DNA of 64,000 nt from Erigeron canadensis (Eukaryota; Streptophyta; Magnoliopsida; Asterales; Asteraceae). This document shows positions 22,693 through 35,971 of the stretch, one piece after another. The stretch is taken from NCBI RefSeq assembly GCF_010389155.1, contig NC_057761.1:11038501-11102500 (forward strand), in the 5' to 3' direction. A program made the translations under genes and the position numbers. The notes beneath the pieces are model-generated. The model was not told the origin of the DNA, searched no databases, and saw only the letters and a program-made list of their open reading frames with translations. Numbering within the stretch: the stretch's first letter is position 1; each line of letters opens with the position of its first letter.

Positions 22693-25532
22693 TCACATCC
22701 TTGATTTTGCAATCACAACGCTGCCATCGCCCATGTCTGTTGCCCCCGACCTTGTCCATGTCTCCTTGAATTGTTCCTCTGTCACTCCTGTATTAACAAA
22801 AGGAATTAGTACTTTTCTGTCATGAAAATTGTTAGTGATGACGGCTTTTTGCGACATATGGTGTGTACCAACAAACAATACAGATGATTTATGTGGATTT
22901 AGTGACAATTTTTGGTTTACCGAGAAGGGAAATGAGAGTTTATACCTTTGCCCATAGCTGCAGTTGAAGTGATACCACCTTGAACAGTCTTAAGCACCCT
23001 GTCATAATAATTAGCACCAGACCATTTCTGATGAGCCAAAGTGTCCACTCCATGTTTTCTTTCCTCTCTTTGGATCCTCTCCACATAAGCCAACATCCCC
23101 CGAGATGCGTAATCTTTTGCAAACGTATCGGTGATCAAGGCATCGGCATGGAAACCCGCAAGAGTTATGAATTGCCACACATATCCCAACTTTGCTATTC
23201 TTGGGATAAATTCCATCATTTGGACATCAGTCATTCCCGAGGCGTCCCAGTTGAAAGAAGGGGATAGATTGTATGCCAACATTGTTTCTGGCTGCATAGT
23301 CTTGACGCCCTGTGCAAATTTTGTGCACTCGACCATGTCAGGGCTTGCGGTCTCCATCCATATGACATCGGCATGGTTAGCAAACGCCCATCCACGTACT
23401 ATAGCTGCCTCTACCGAGCCTTTAAAGCGGTAAAACCCTTCTCTGGTTCTTGGCAAGTCCCAATCCCAGAAAAAGTTGGTTAGGCCTAGCCGCGCAACAA
23501 CCTCTCGTGCATCCCAGTTTGACAAACACTTCTCGTAGCTTGAACAATTCATCCATTCATTTAGTTTTCTTCTCTTTTCAGTTTCTGAAACGTTCATCGC
23601 TCCAATTGCATCCACAACGGCATCAGAAAACGTCTTCAAATGCGCCATTCCTAGCCAGCTGTCCTCGAGTGCTTGTAGCTCGGGCCCACTTTTCCCAGCT
23701 GCCATTGCCTCGGATAGGAGTGTAGCTAACCCTTTACCTTTGAGATTCGGATTAGTCACACCAAGAATGAACTGATGGTCCCTAGTATCAATATTAGATT
23801 GGATCAAGGTGGCCCCCACTGCATCGGTACGAGCAACCAACACCGTCTCTGTTCCCATGACGTCAAATTGAAGCCGAGCAGCTACAAGTCTGTTGATGTG
23901 TTCGCTAACCGCCACCAAAACCTTTCCTGCCATGTGACCGCATTTTTTGGTCACAGAGGACTGATCCTCAATGTGGACCCCAGCGGCACCACGTTCCACA
24001 AACAACTTACAAAGCTTAACCGTGGCAGTAGCACCACCAAAACCGGTGTCACCATCGGCTATTATGGGCTTCAAGTAGTCAATGTAAGGGGTTCGGGCTC
24101 GCTCCTCTTGACTCATGCTCATTCGGGCCTCCCTTTGTTTTCGGTCATGGTACTGTTGGGCAAAGAATAAGTGCTCGACTTTATTGGGAACGGTGTCATA
24201 AGGGTAGTCAGCAAGATCCGGGCCCGGCTCGTTGGTTGAAGTGTGAGTAGATGAGCATTGCCATCCAGACACGTAAATCGTGTCAAGATGTTTAGCCATC
24301 ATGGTGACCTGGACAGGGTCCAGGGCACCAAAAGTTCGCGAAGACGTGCCATGAGCTTGATGGTTCTTAAGAGTTCGCCAAAGCTTTTTGGCCAACTCGT
24401 TCGAACCATAGGACTGACGAAGATTTCCACGGAGCGATACGACGTCACGGGCAGAGTACGGGCGGCGTGTGTGTCTAAACCGCTCTGAGTTCCACCATGC
24501 TTGCACCTCTGCTACTTCTGCTTGAAATTTTCCTTCCTCTTCCAAAATCTGTCCATTTTATATAGTCAGAATCATTGTTACATATTTCCAGATAGATATA
24601 CAAGTTGTTTCAATTAATAGAAAGCAAGAAATTTCATGGTGTGCGCTATCAAAAATCATATTTTCTTTTCTAACTACACAATCTTTTCTTAGTTTTTCAC
24701 TTAATATTATATACATATTCAGAATGACCGAAATAACCCCTTAAATGTATATTAATAACATAACTTAAGTAAATACGGGATTAATTTAGTAAAAACATAA
24801 CTAAAATGCTAGAGCATTATGCATGATTTTATGTTCACAACAGAAGTTTTCATTAAATCAAAGAAGTTATTATAATGATGAATTTTACTATTAAATATTT
24901 ATTATTAGTATGAGTGCATAATTTCATTAAGGCCAATGGGGTTGTAGCCCCTTCACAATTTAGTTTATTATGTCTAAATTTATTTATGAGTTTACAATTT
25001 ATATTATAAAGTGTAATAGAAACTTAACTTTAAACCCTCCAAATTAATTTTTTTATACTTTAGCCCCTTCAATATAATAGTTCAAATTCCATCATGATGT
25101 ATGTTACGACCTCTTGGAAATAGATGTAAGTCTCAGAATAGACATTAGTTAGTCATATTTTAGTAGCTTACTAGTATTCTTAGCATGCTGTAATAATTTC
25201 TACTCTTGGTCATGATGCAAATCTCATTATATAAAGAACCTTAACTTACACAGAATATACATGCATAGATATAAAAAAAAAAGTATATATATGCTTAACC
25301 AACAACAAAAATACTTAATCTCGTTAAAAATTAAGTATGAATAAAGAAAGTTAAAAACTAAGTATGAACTAAGAAAATGAAATATAGACTACATCTACCC
25401 GAAGTTAAAAAGACTGCTTTCAGAAAAATCCGAAAGCTAAAATGTGTGTTAAGTACTCGTCGTATTATCATAATTAGAGAGGGAATGTGGAAAGAAATAT
25501 ACCATAGAAGGAACGGAGAAAGATGCAGCCAT
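22693..25532 (-). CDS. ICL: Isocitrate lyase (glyoxylate cycle, peroxisomal)
   Basis: Three exons on the minus strand: 25532-25503 ([10 protein letters not shown]), 24548-22946 and 22787-22693. Introns are GT-AG (954 and 158 bp) and the product is 575 aa, the usual plant length. It contains ADGDTGFGG (about 174-182), the signature KKCGHM (211-216, catalytic Cys 213) and the C-terminus SRM, a type 1 peroxisomal signal. The enzyme cleaves isocitrate to succinate and glyoxylate in glyoxysomes and works with malate synthase to turn seed oil into sugar. No stop or frameshift is present, so it looks functional. The start fits the conserved [10 protein letters not shown] leader of plant ICLs. It converges with syntaxin copy 2; no pathway neighbour is nearby. 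Confidence 0.97.
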
Positions 25533-25630
25533 GGTTAGAACTTTATTTTTAATTTTGTGTTGAAATATATGAATACTATATACAGCTATAAGAAGCTCTA
25601 TGACATGAGATGGGATTCCCAAGTCCTGCA

Positions 25631-25637
25631 ATTTATA
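25631..25637 (-). promoter_or_regulatory. Probable TATA box of isocitrate lyase
   Basis: On the minus strand GCTATAAATTGCAGG lies about 100 bp upstream of the ATG (25532-25530). The distance suits a TATA box with a ~65-bp 5' UTR. No other element was assigned. Confidence 0.5.
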
Positions 25638-25679
25638 GCAATCTTTACAGGAATGGGCTGGTGCAGTGGGCGTCATAAG

Positions 25680-28130
25680 GATAAGAGTGGAAATAAATTT
25701 TTATATTAAAAAAAACACATAACAAATAAAATTAAAATGAACCCATGAATATCCATGTCATTTCCCTTATTTTATTTTTTCTGTTAATGAGAAATAATAA
25801 TTGTACTATTTAGTTATTTCATAATTATATAGAAAAAACAAAAGACAAATTGCATGGATAGACTTCCATATTGAAGACATGATTTGGAAACTTCAAATCA
25901 CAAAATTACAATTTGGAAACGTAGAATGTCAATTAGCAACTTATCTCTTGAATCATAGAGTATGTTTCATCTATTAACTACATTATTTCTCGCATAATAC
26001 ACAAATAAACATATATAATTAATAATATATTAATTTTTTTTATTATCGTAACAAACATAAATAAAATATGTTAAAAAATTAAGAATGTGTCATTTTTTTT
26101 TATTTCTTTTTAATTATTATAGAAACCATATATATTTGGTAATATCTTTTATTCAAATATTACAAGATAATAAAAATATAAAATTAAATACTTATATTAA
26201 ATATTTATTATGCTATATGGTAAAAAATCTGTATGTAAATTGATAATTTGATAACAATATGCAACATAAAACAAAAAAAAATTATAATGAAAAATATTCG
26301 AAAAGTGATTTGAAAAAACATAATATAAAATTAATAATTATTTTTCATAATTATGTCATTAAAATAATTACTTTCTATTATTATAAAATAATTTAAAAAA
26401 TATTTCAATAATTATTTTTCATAATAACTATATCTAAATTTGTTAAGTTAAAAAAAGAAATTAAAAAGGTCAAAAAGTCAATGATTCTAATTAAAAATTG
26501 TGTTTCATCCAAATATTCAAACTTCTTCCTAACGAAATTAAGGTTCATCTTTTATATTTCTAGGTTCATCTTTTATATTTTTAAAGATGCATGTACATAA
26601 CACAATATTTAATTGGTATTTGTTAATTATTTACGATTATTGTACTCGTTATAAAACTTGTTTTCCTTAACTAAATTTGAGAATGAACGACAAAATAATT
26701 ATGTTACTTTAATGTATTTGCATTGAACCTTAATCCATTTAATAAAAATCATTCTGACATAAATATATTTGTTTAAAAGCTTGCAAGAAACCAATAAATA
26801 ACTCGTAGTGGAAAATCCGAACGGGATGTAATGTGATTAAATTTTTAACATATTTTAAAATTCAAGCGGAATGTCATTTGACAAAATTCGAACAGTGGTA
26901 TATGGTGTGGTTATAAATAGGTTGAATGAACCAAAAGAAAAAAATGTGCACGAATAAGAAACAAAAATAACCCGAATGGTTGTACAGGGTATGACGTGGA
27001 TCAACCGTAACTCACCTACGGTTTTTCAAAATTCTATAAGAAACTAAGAAGTAACTCGTAGTAAAAAACCTAAATTGGGTGTCATGTGGCAAATTGCTCA
27101 ATATATTCATGTAGCAAAATATAATGTGAGTACTGAGACAGGGTGTGGCCACAAAAAGGTTTGATGAACCGTGTGAAAAACTAAAAAAGTAATCCGTAGT
27201 GAAAACCCGAATGTGATGTGATATATCAAAATCTAAATACGATAACCGTTATAATATAAACAAATAGTAACTCGTAAGGTAGACGAGCTAGTAGTATTCA
27301 CCTAGTTTTCTTTTAATGAAGTATATAATCACATAGTATTTCTTTAATAAAGTATATAACAGCGGAAAACGTTTTTGAAGATCTTTTATTCTAACTTTCA
27401 CACCATTAGTCAACGAATACGGCTAGTGAAGAGTCTCGCTTGCATTTCCTTGTGTCACAACTCACAAACTTCCCTATATATGCCCTAAACCCTATGCAGT
27501 GCATGCATCTAATAAGAGTTCTTTGTGGTGCTTATTTTATAAACTTTCATTGTTAGCGGTCATTGGATTTTAGGTAAGAGAGTATTTAGGATTGTGTAAC
27601 AAAATGATTTAAGAAAAAAAACAATGATCACTTTCATTGAGAGATAGATCGAATAAAACGATCGATCCTTGATGTCTTTAATTTTTTATAGCAATTTCGG
27701 TATCAAATAACGTAAAATAAAGATAAAGATAACTTTATATAAGTATTAATATGCATCCTAAAAACCTTCCTCCTCCTCCTCCTCATCATACTTGTGTTCA
27801 ATGAATAATCGTGTCTTATATTAGCAATTTATTTAACTAACAGTTTATAAGGGTAACACGGCGGTAGCGGTGTTTGTGGCGATGGTTGGTAATGGTTGTG
27901 TCATTATAGTAAAAGTAATTGGTGTAATTAAAATGAGTATCGTAGTTATTTATGAGTCGAGGTATTTATGTTGTAAATTATTTCATTAATTATATTATAA
28001 GTATTTTAAGTTGCGATATTTAAATTAGTGAATAAAATACGAGAATTAATTAAACCATTAAAGGTATAATGGTTATATGGAGATTTTTTGACATTTTGTT
28101 TTGTAGTGGTGGAAAACTTTTATATAGTAA
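25680..28130. other. AT-rich DNA with a degenerate tandem repeat
   Basis: No gene is seen. About 26785-27290 holds a degenerate repeat built on AGTAACTCGTAGTRAAAA followed by CCGAAYGKGATGT, with starts near 26790, 27045, 27180 and 27262. It ends CTCGTAAGGTAGACGAGCTA just before GT, which could be a decayed Helitron end. The ICL promoter must lie at the left end. Confidence 0.45.
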
Positions 28131-28134
28131 TATT

Positions 28135-28135
28135 G

Positions 28136-28163
<28 letters not shown>
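28135..28163. repeat. (AT)n microsatellite
   Basis: An uninterrupted run of alternating T and A of about 29 bp. Similar runs flank MITEs elsewhere in the window (28375-28394, 30550-30563, 54348-54364). Confidence 0.9.
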
Positions 28164-28170
<7 letters not shown>

Positions 28171-28189
28171 AATACTGAACTAATTTCAC

Positions 28190-28375
28190 TTAAATGAGCT
28201 GACCAGAGGTATCTTTTAAATCCATTTTGTGGGCCACAGAGGTGAGTTTGACCCAAGGTCTCAGGTTCAAATCTTGGGTTTTTCATCTTAAGGTATTTCA
28301 TGAAGAGAGGGTCAGAGATCTAATAAATCGCTGGTTAAAATTATCTTCAGCATGTCTGAATCGAAACTAACTTTA
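28190..28375 (+). repeat. Possible tRNA-derived SINE
   Basis: GTCTCAGGTTCAAATCTTGG contains a good pol III B box (GGTTCAAATC). TGGGCCACAGAGGTGAG about 35 bp upstream could be a diverged A box. No tail repeat or target duplication is clear, so the assignment is tentative. Confidence 0.35.
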
Positions 28376-28393
28376 CAATATATATATATATAT

Positions 28394-28560
28394 AGAGAAA
28401 AGTGAATAAAAGGTTGTCCGATACCTAAGCTTAGATGTAGAACCCCTCACATACTAATTTTTTAATATTTGTTGAATTTTAATTAAATCATACGGCCCCT
28501 TGATTTTTATAAATTAAAAAAATAATATGTAAGTATTTCACAACTAAGTTTAGGTAATTT
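28394..28560. mobile_element. Decayed relative of the 30564-30751 MITE
   Basis: GAGAAAAGTGAATAAAAGGT followed by ACCTAAGCTTAGATG and AACCCCTCACATAC match the left arm of the MITE at 30564, and GGCCCCTTGATTTTTAT matches its loop. The right arm has decayed. Both copies sit in (TA)n tracts. Confidence 0.6.
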
Positions 28561-30370
28561 GTACATACAAATATAATATTGATTAGTTTGCATTTTCAGA
28601 ATAAAATTAGTTATTGGTAAAGTCCTACTCAGATGTATATCTATTTGTACATGCAAATAATAGTTGTGCACTACAATTTTATGTTGTAAATATGAATTGC
28701 AGATGCAGACGATGTTGTCAGTTTTTCAGTTTTAAGTTTAGTAAGCATCGATTACTAACGTAGGTAAATATCGACGAAGCTTCGCGCAAGGAGACAATGA
28801 TTTTGTGACTGACGTGTCATCTTGTCACGACATCTGTATATACTTTTATCGGGGGTACCACGTGTCAACACCTTAAACAGTAAATAGTCATAAATGCATT
28901 GTCCTGCTAAACATCGAGGAATGTTTCAAAAAATGCCAATGTTAATTTTAGACGCCTGGTATCCCGACCATGATTTTGGTAACCCGACTAGATTATTAAT
29001 GATAGGAGGCTCGCTTTTTATTCTATCATATATACCATTACTAGATTATTGTCCCGCGTAATATGCGAGATAACGTATTTAATTAGTGACAAATTATCGT
29101 TTCACAATATCATACATTGACAACTACAAAAAAAAAGGTTGAAAATAAATTAATTAGTATCATGATGTCAAAGATGTAAATTAATTAGTATCTTGCTGTA
29201 ATGAGTTAATATGCATATAAGCAAATTTTTATTGAAAACTATCGCATTTACGATCAAAGTTAATGTATGTTTGTATAAACAATTAGTAACACTTCAAATT
29301 ATTGTATCAAGTGATAGTTTGAAATTCAATATAAATAAATTTGTTTAGCGGAATATAAATAAGAGCTCTATATGGATTTGACTTCTCTTTAATTAGTGTA
29401 ACTATATTAGTCATTTTTTACAATTTTCACATAGTTTAATGTTTATATAAATACACATATAAATAAAATTTAACAAAACAAAAGTAGTTAGCATTTGAAC
29501 TACGTATGTTTGGGTTATAACCCAGTAATATCGAAAACCCTCTTAATTATCCACTCCTACAAATTTTGAAAGTGTGATTTATACCCTGATGGATTTCCCA
29601 AAAGTTTAAGATCTTGTCAATTACTCACCTTCTGAAAGTTTACTTTTTATGTTTATAGTTAACCTTTAGAATTTTTAAAATTAATTTTACATTAATATAT
29701 TAAGAGTTTCGGATTATGTAATTATAGTTTTTTTTAGAATTTTTCAAAGTATTTTTGTAAAATCATGGTTGAATTTTGTTATTAATATTAATAATATTTG
29801 AAACAAATATTGGGTTTATGTAAGAAATTTAAAAAACTCAAATATTTAGGAAATTAAAATTTTAAACTTTTAATATTTACTTTAATTAACATCACTTATG
29901 TAAAAGCAAATTATAATACAATAATCAAGATTTGAAAGTTCATAATATAATCTTATAACAGACCCTAAATTTCAACATTTAAATTTATTAAGAAAAACAT
30001 ATAATAAATAACTTATTAAAAAGTGTTAAGTAATAAGTTTTCAATTTAATAGGATCAACAACATAGACAAATGTTCATTAAGTGAAATAAAATATTTCAA
30101 TTGGTTAATAATTATTTAAGAAAATCGTATTTTTGTATATATAAAAGTTAAATTATATTTTCCCACATATTACGTGAGACAATATAAATACGCGAGACAA
30201 ACATATAATAAGTTTTAATTGCTTTTATATATACTTGGCGTATATCATATATTCATAAAATATAATTTAATTGTTTCCATCAGTTGTAATCTGACAGTTT
30301 TTTATATTACCATAACTATGAATAATAATGTAACTATCAATTATTGTTTTCATATTTATATTCTCAATTA
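28561..30370. other. AT-rich DNA bounded by two Helitron 3' ends
   Basis: No gene is seen. The minus-oriented end at 29041 and the plus-oriented end at 30398 point outward. Between them the sequence is very AT-rich, and 30155-30215 repeats a motif (CACATATTACGTGAGACAAT) like the one beside 29041. Confidence 0.4.
29041..29080 (-). mobile_element. Helitron 3' end (minus strand)
   Basis: On the minus strand TCTCGCATATTACGCGGGAC forms a stem with one mismatch and is followed by AATAATCTAG before T. That is a Helitron terminus with its end at 29041. The rest of the element could not be delimited. Confidence 0.5.
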
Positions 30371-30398
30371 TCTCGTACAACGTACGGGTTTAATCTAG
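30371..30398 (+). mobile_element. Helitron 3' end (plus strand)
   Basis: CTCGTACAACGTACGGG folds as CGTAC-AAC-GTACG with one or two outer pairs and is followed by TTTAATCTAG before T at 30399. This is a well-preserved Helitron 3' terminus. The 5' end was not found. Confidence 0.6.
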
Positions 30399-30563
30399 TA
30401 TCAATTATTCTTTAATTAATAAATTAATAGTTTTCTATATTGGTTAAATAATAATCAGATAATCTAAAAGACTTTAATGTATATAATACAATTGTAAACA
30501 ATTTGATAACTTAATAGTACAGTTACAATAAAAATTCATACATGCATGAATATATATATATAT

Positions 30564-30751
30564 GAGAAAAGTGAGTATGGGGTTGTCCCCCATCTAAGCT
30601 TAGATGGGGAACCCCTCACATACAAATATTAAATATTTGTATGAATTTTAAATAAATACATGGCCCTCATGATTTTTATGATTATAAAAACCAAATATGA
30701 GGGGTTATCCATCTAAGCTTAGATGGGAGACAACCTCATACTCACTTTCCC
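30564..30751. mobile_element. Nested-palindrome MITE in a (TA)n tract
   Basis: A 188-bp element with ~58-bp inverted arms: GAGAAAAGTGAGTATGGGGT on the left and the inverse of GGGAAAGTGAGTATGAGGTT on the right. Each arm contains its own palindrome around CATCTAAGCTTAGATG: 22 bp at 30588-30609 and 18 bp at 30709-30726. It is flanked by (TA)n, so the target duplication cannot be read. A decayed copy is at 28394. It encodes nothing. Confidence 0.8.
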
Positions 30752-31122
30752 ATATATATATATATTAGTTTATTATGTTTACACATTACACTGATCGATC
30801 AATGGCTTCCTACGTATATATATACTTTATTAAGTATACAATATTCAAGTATTTAAAATACAAGGACTAATATTATGTTTTCTTAATATTAGTGATTGAA
30901 TATTAATGGTGGAAAGTGTAAATTAGTGATGGAAAACAAAAAAGTGTAAATTATTTAAATTAAATGGACTAATGTTGTGTTTACTTAACATTAAATTTGG
31001 TAATGGTACTATTATTTAGATCTAAGGGTTGTAATTAAAATTTGGAACTCATCTAACGGTCCTTGTTTCTCCATAAAAGAATTTAGGACCTTGTTATATA
31101 TATATTGGTAGATAGACATGGG

Positions 31123-31176
31123 GGCCCACACTTTTTGGTGGCCCACACTTTTTGGTTGGGATACCAAAAAGTGTGG
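31123..31176. repeat. Small direct and inverted repeat cluster
   Basis: GGCCCACACTTTTTGGT occurs twice in tandem, and the second copy pairs with ACCAAAAAGTGTGG (31163-31176) as a perfect 14-bp stem with a 6-base loop. It lies just left of the copia element and is not part of it. Confidence 0.7.
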
Positions 31177-31290
31177 TTGGGATACAAGAGGTGTAATTTT
31201 AAATCATCTGCTCTCTTTTTATGTTTGAGAAAATTAAACAATAATAAGAAGAAACGTATCAAAGTTGAAAATCAAATTAAAAAATATATT

Positions 31291-31465
31291 TATTGTAATC
31301 CAAATATAGTATGGATATTCACCTTCCATATTATAGTCCTTGTAAATATCTATAATGTTCTATATATTGCCTATAAATATAAGGCATATTGTAATCCCTC
31401 ATTAATAAGATGAACCTCTCTTTTCTCTCTCAATTCTTCTTCTCTTCTATCTTAATATTATAACA
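31291..31465 (+). repeat. 5' LTR of the copia element
   Basis: It starts TATTGTAATCCAAATATAG and ends TTAATATTATAACA. A TATA box (TATAAATA) and a CT-rich stretch (CTCTCTTTTCTCTCTC) are present. The first two bases are TA, not TG, in both LTRs. Confidence 0.85.
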
Positions 31466-31504
31466 CGTTATCAGCACGATACCGTTATTCAAACAAATTG
31501 TTCT

Positions 31505-32005
31505 TTTGTTATTCACTAAAGTGAATCATTCATAACGTGATACCGTTATGCATAAGAAACTTAAGGTTCCATTTATTGATATATAATATTGCTTAAAGCA
31601 ATTGATTTCATAACCTTGGTTATGCAATAAAAGAACTAATTGTTCTTAATTTTTCATTCACTAAAGTGAATAATAACGTGATACCGTTATGCATAAGAAA
31701 TTTAAGGTTTCCTTTTTCTTAAATTTTAAGATTGCTCGAAGCAATTCATGGTTTCATAACATGAGTTATGCATAAAAGAACCATATGTGTTCTCGATATT
31801 CACTAAGGTGAATCATAACTATGGTTATGCATTAGAAACTTAAAGGTTTCCCCACTAATTGTTTTTTTTTCCGATATTCACTTAGATGAATCATAACTAC
31901 GGTTATGCATTAGAAACTTCAAGGTTTCCTCACAAATTGTACTTTCGTTATTCACTTAGGTGAATCATAACTACGGTTATGCATAAGAAACTTAAAAGTT
32001 TTATC
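31505..32005 (+). repeat. Palindrome-rich repeated leader of the copia element
   Basis: A module of about 75-150 bp repeats at least five times (starts near 31510, 31660, 31795, 31873 and 31950). Each has ATTCACTWARGTGAAT, then CATAAC...GTTATGCAT and AGAAACTTAARGTTTC. Most motifs are self-complementary, so the transcript could form a row of short hairpins. Confidence 0.8.
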
Positions 32006-35000
32006 TTTTTGGATTGAATCAAAAATAACATGATCAAAGTTATGTTAAAAGATCATGTAGTTCTTTGTTACTCTATGAATTTATTCAAAGCATAAATAAT
32101 TGTAGCTCATAAAAGTAAATAACAACGGGTATTTACAATGACAATTGAATTCAATATGAGGCTAATAAACTAAGGTTTATTATGCAAGAGCTACAAGTAA
32201 CTACATATTCTCGTATTTTGTAGTTACAATGAAAAATATTGTAAAGGTGGAAATAATTATTATTGATATATCGAATTCATCAATCTCCAAATAATATTGG
32301 AGACACAATTAAAGTTGGATAAAACCACTTTGCAAAAGCATGAAAAACCAATGATTTTTCTCCAACATCACCTCCATGAGGATTTTAAAAGCATATACAT
32401 AACGATGAAAGACTCGTTGGAATCATGTCAACACTTGAATATTTAACGGTGAAATACCCGTTGCAATTATGAGAACTCTCAATGGTGAGTTGACAACTAT
32501 TACAAATCAAAAGCTCTTAATGATTCTTTGTATAGAATCATAACTACACGTTATGTCCAATGGACTAAAATTATTTTTGATTTTGTTGGATCAAAAATCG
32601 TATGATTTGCTAATAACGCCAGTTTATTACGCAACATGGTTATCAAAACCATGCAATTATGTGAAATACTTGAAAGCAATATCATAACTAGAGTTATGTT
32701 TATTTGACATGAAGTTGTTTCAAAATTCTCCGTAGAGAATAATATGGATATGCCATTGATTACTACCACTTTTAGTTCGTATTTAATAAAGAACATGAAG
32801 TTCTTTGATGATCTTTTTGCTTATATGCAATGAAGAGTAACAATAAGTTATTGATTAAACTACATCATGTAGTTCAAAAGTTCTTAATGATTCTTCGTTG
32901 GGAATCATAACTATAAATTGTTGTACAACTTTGATTTTGTTAGATCAAAGTTTGGTTTAATTATAAATATTCATGTGATTATGTCGAAAAATTGACATAA
33001 AATACTATGATGAATTGGCATATGCAAACTTCAAGTTTTGAAACACTTCCATATTTTTGAAGAAAAGGATCACTAAATTGGTGTGATATAATCACGAAGA
33101 TCCATTATAAGAGCTCGATATGAGAGCACATCAAAATTTGTGACAATGGTCGCTCTAGTTAGTTGCACATGAAGTTGCAAAATTGTAAAATATAAGAGAG
33201 CACAACATCACATGGATGCTTATATGAAAGCAATTTGATAAACTCCTAAATACATCTAGTGGTGTTGTATTCATTCACTAAAGTGAATGCAATTACATGC
33301 GATTAGAATGCTTAATATATGTCATGGTCATGGAAATTCAAATATTAAGGTGTTTCTTTTAAGAACACGAGATGACACTAGCAATGATCAACTTTTATAT
33401 GATCAAATGAACATGAGAGTTCACTTATCATAGTGTTTCTATTATGAACACGAGTTGTCACAATGAGTGACCAAATTATTAGTGATTATAGAAAAACGAC
33501 AATATACATTATGTCGTGATTTCACTTCAAAGACATTTATATATGTATTCAAGATTGTCGTATTATTGACATATTGTTGGTTCCTAAAAAGCTACTTCGG
33601 TAGCTAATAGAATTTGATCAAAAAGGAACAATATATAAGAGTAAATGATACAGTTTGGTATCATCGTTGTATATGTACTATACAATGCAAAATGCACTTG
33701 AATCACATATGGTCATAACTAAAAGTTTATGAACCATGATTTTGTTATTATTGTTGTGCATGATCGGTTAGATCATCCCGAGTCATTATGATGTAAAAGA
33801 GAATCCGTAGATTCTTCAAAGTAATGAGTTCATAAGCTCTCAGAAAATATCAATTATTCACCAATTGCTAGCCAAGTGGGACGAATTCCCTTATATATCT
33901 AAAGATGATACAAGAGGATGTATGTGGCCTATACATCTAGTATACCATTTAGTTAATTCAAAAGCGATGCATCGTCTAAATGGTCATATATCATGAATAA
34001 CGCAACATGAAGTTTGCGTCAAAAATGGCTTAGCTAATAAGATTGCGAGTATTCGTAAATGGTGGTGAATTATATGTTTGGGCAAAGTCATTATACAATG
34101 TGTTCTTGCATCATGCCAACAAAATAAAATAGTTCATCCCCGTTATCTTGGATATGGTATATATCCTATGAAAATGCAAAAAGATGTATTTCAAAAGAAA
34201 AATATATTCAGGGGGAGAGATCAAAGAATTTATAATGATTATTGTGTGAGCTTACTAACATAGACATAAGGCTCATATAGTGATTGATTCACTTGAGTTG
34301 GCAATTGACTTACATGCTCACTAAATCAAATAAAGCCATATACATTGATTTTCAATGCTCTAATGGTGATCGTATCTCAAAATGATGACTTATATGAGTC
34401 TATGGCACTCGCATAAAAAGATATTGATTCCAAATAAAAAGCCTCGAAGAAAAAAAAACGAAAGGAGCAATAACTGTGATGGTCATATAGAGGTAAAAAG
34501 ATCCAAACATGTGTCTTAAGAAGACAATAGACATGATGGTTCATGAAGAAACAATGATATTTGTATAATGAAGAGATCTCTTACAAATGTATAATGTCGA
34601 GTATGGAATCGAATCGAAATAATGGAATCAGAATAAGATTGATGTCGACAACAATTATATGTGTTACATGAAGCTCAATACTATGCGTGCGAAATTCTTA
34701 AGAGCATATATGCTATGAGGTGCAAAAACTGAGATACGATGGCTAAAATAGCAAGATAAGTAATGCTACCGAATATTTAAAGCCTCTTATCGTGCACGGA
34801 ATTATGCCATGAAATCCATGCATAAGAATGTGTAGCATACTTTATATAAATCGGTCTTTGTGCTAAAGTGAAATGAGAAATTGATATATTGACATATATG
34901 GCGCAAATGATACTACGATAGATTTTCGCAAAGACCTAATGTATTTCTCCCATGGTTGATCATATTATCGGTAGATTTGAATACCATGATATACAAATAG

Positions 35001-35971
35001 TTATTTGTATCTCCTTGCTATCATTAGAGCCTGGAAATGGCTAAAATTTCATATAGATATAAAATGCTTGGAGCATGAATCATAATTCCGATGATCAACA
35101 TATTTGCATGGCAAAATTTCCCGCATGGAATATCATCAATTACATATTGATATCGTTATGTTTTAACAAGGCATAATTTTGCAAATTGGACATACAAGGG
35201 GGAGATTCATAGATTATTAAAGAATGGATGATCCAAATTCATATAAGTGAATCTCATGAAAAGATGGATATAATACAACTTAGTGTTGTATTATCTCGAA
35301 AATCGAGCAATTATTGAATGAGGCTTTTGTCTACTTATGAAACTATATTGCCTAAAGATCAAAGAGATTCAATATTGACAAAGCTTAATTGGAAGAAACT
35401 CACGGCATATTTCAGTACATGATATCAAAAGAGTTCAATGTCAAAGATGCTTGAATATATTTGCTTGATCCACTCAAAGGATAGTCACAAACAATTTAAG
35501 TTATTTTCACAAATGGTGAAGCTACAAATCTATGGCGGTTTAGCAATCATCGACAAATACATCATCAAGCTATGAAGATGATCATGGTCAAAGATCAATG
35601 ATGAAGAATGCGCAAGAAGAATGTGTTCGTGATATTGGTAAGAAATATTCAATAGTATCATTTGAAGATAATGTGGTGTATACAGATCAAGATCAAATAA
35701 TGATAGATTCAATCTCAACACATGATCAACAAGACGGTGACACAATCAAAACTGATCGAACAATAATTTGGCAGATTATTGAGTCATTTGTATACAAGAT
35801 CGACATTTGATATTTTTGAAGACGGATATTCAAATGAGGGGGAGTATTATACGCGCTGCACTCTTTTTCCCTTCACTGAGTTTTTATTCCACTGGTTTTT
35901 CTTGGTAAGGTTTTTAATGAGGCAGCATACATCATATTGCGTATGATATAGTGTGAATATCCAAGGGGGAG

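Noticed and set aside
22980..24488. Several open frames of 76-131 codons on the plus strand opposite isocitrate lyase
   Set aside because: They are antisense shadows of the GC-richer ICL exon, with no domain similarity and no promoter or splice support.
26785..27290. A CRISPR-like or regularly spaced repeat array
   Set aside because: Repeat copies are few, degenerate and unevenly spaced, and the DNA is plant nuclear.
31294..31465. Copia LTR starting at TGTAAT
   Set aside because: That start gives TG...CA ends but the flanks do not match (TTTAT against ATATT), and it leaves three bases between purine tract and LTR. The start at TATTG satisfies both.
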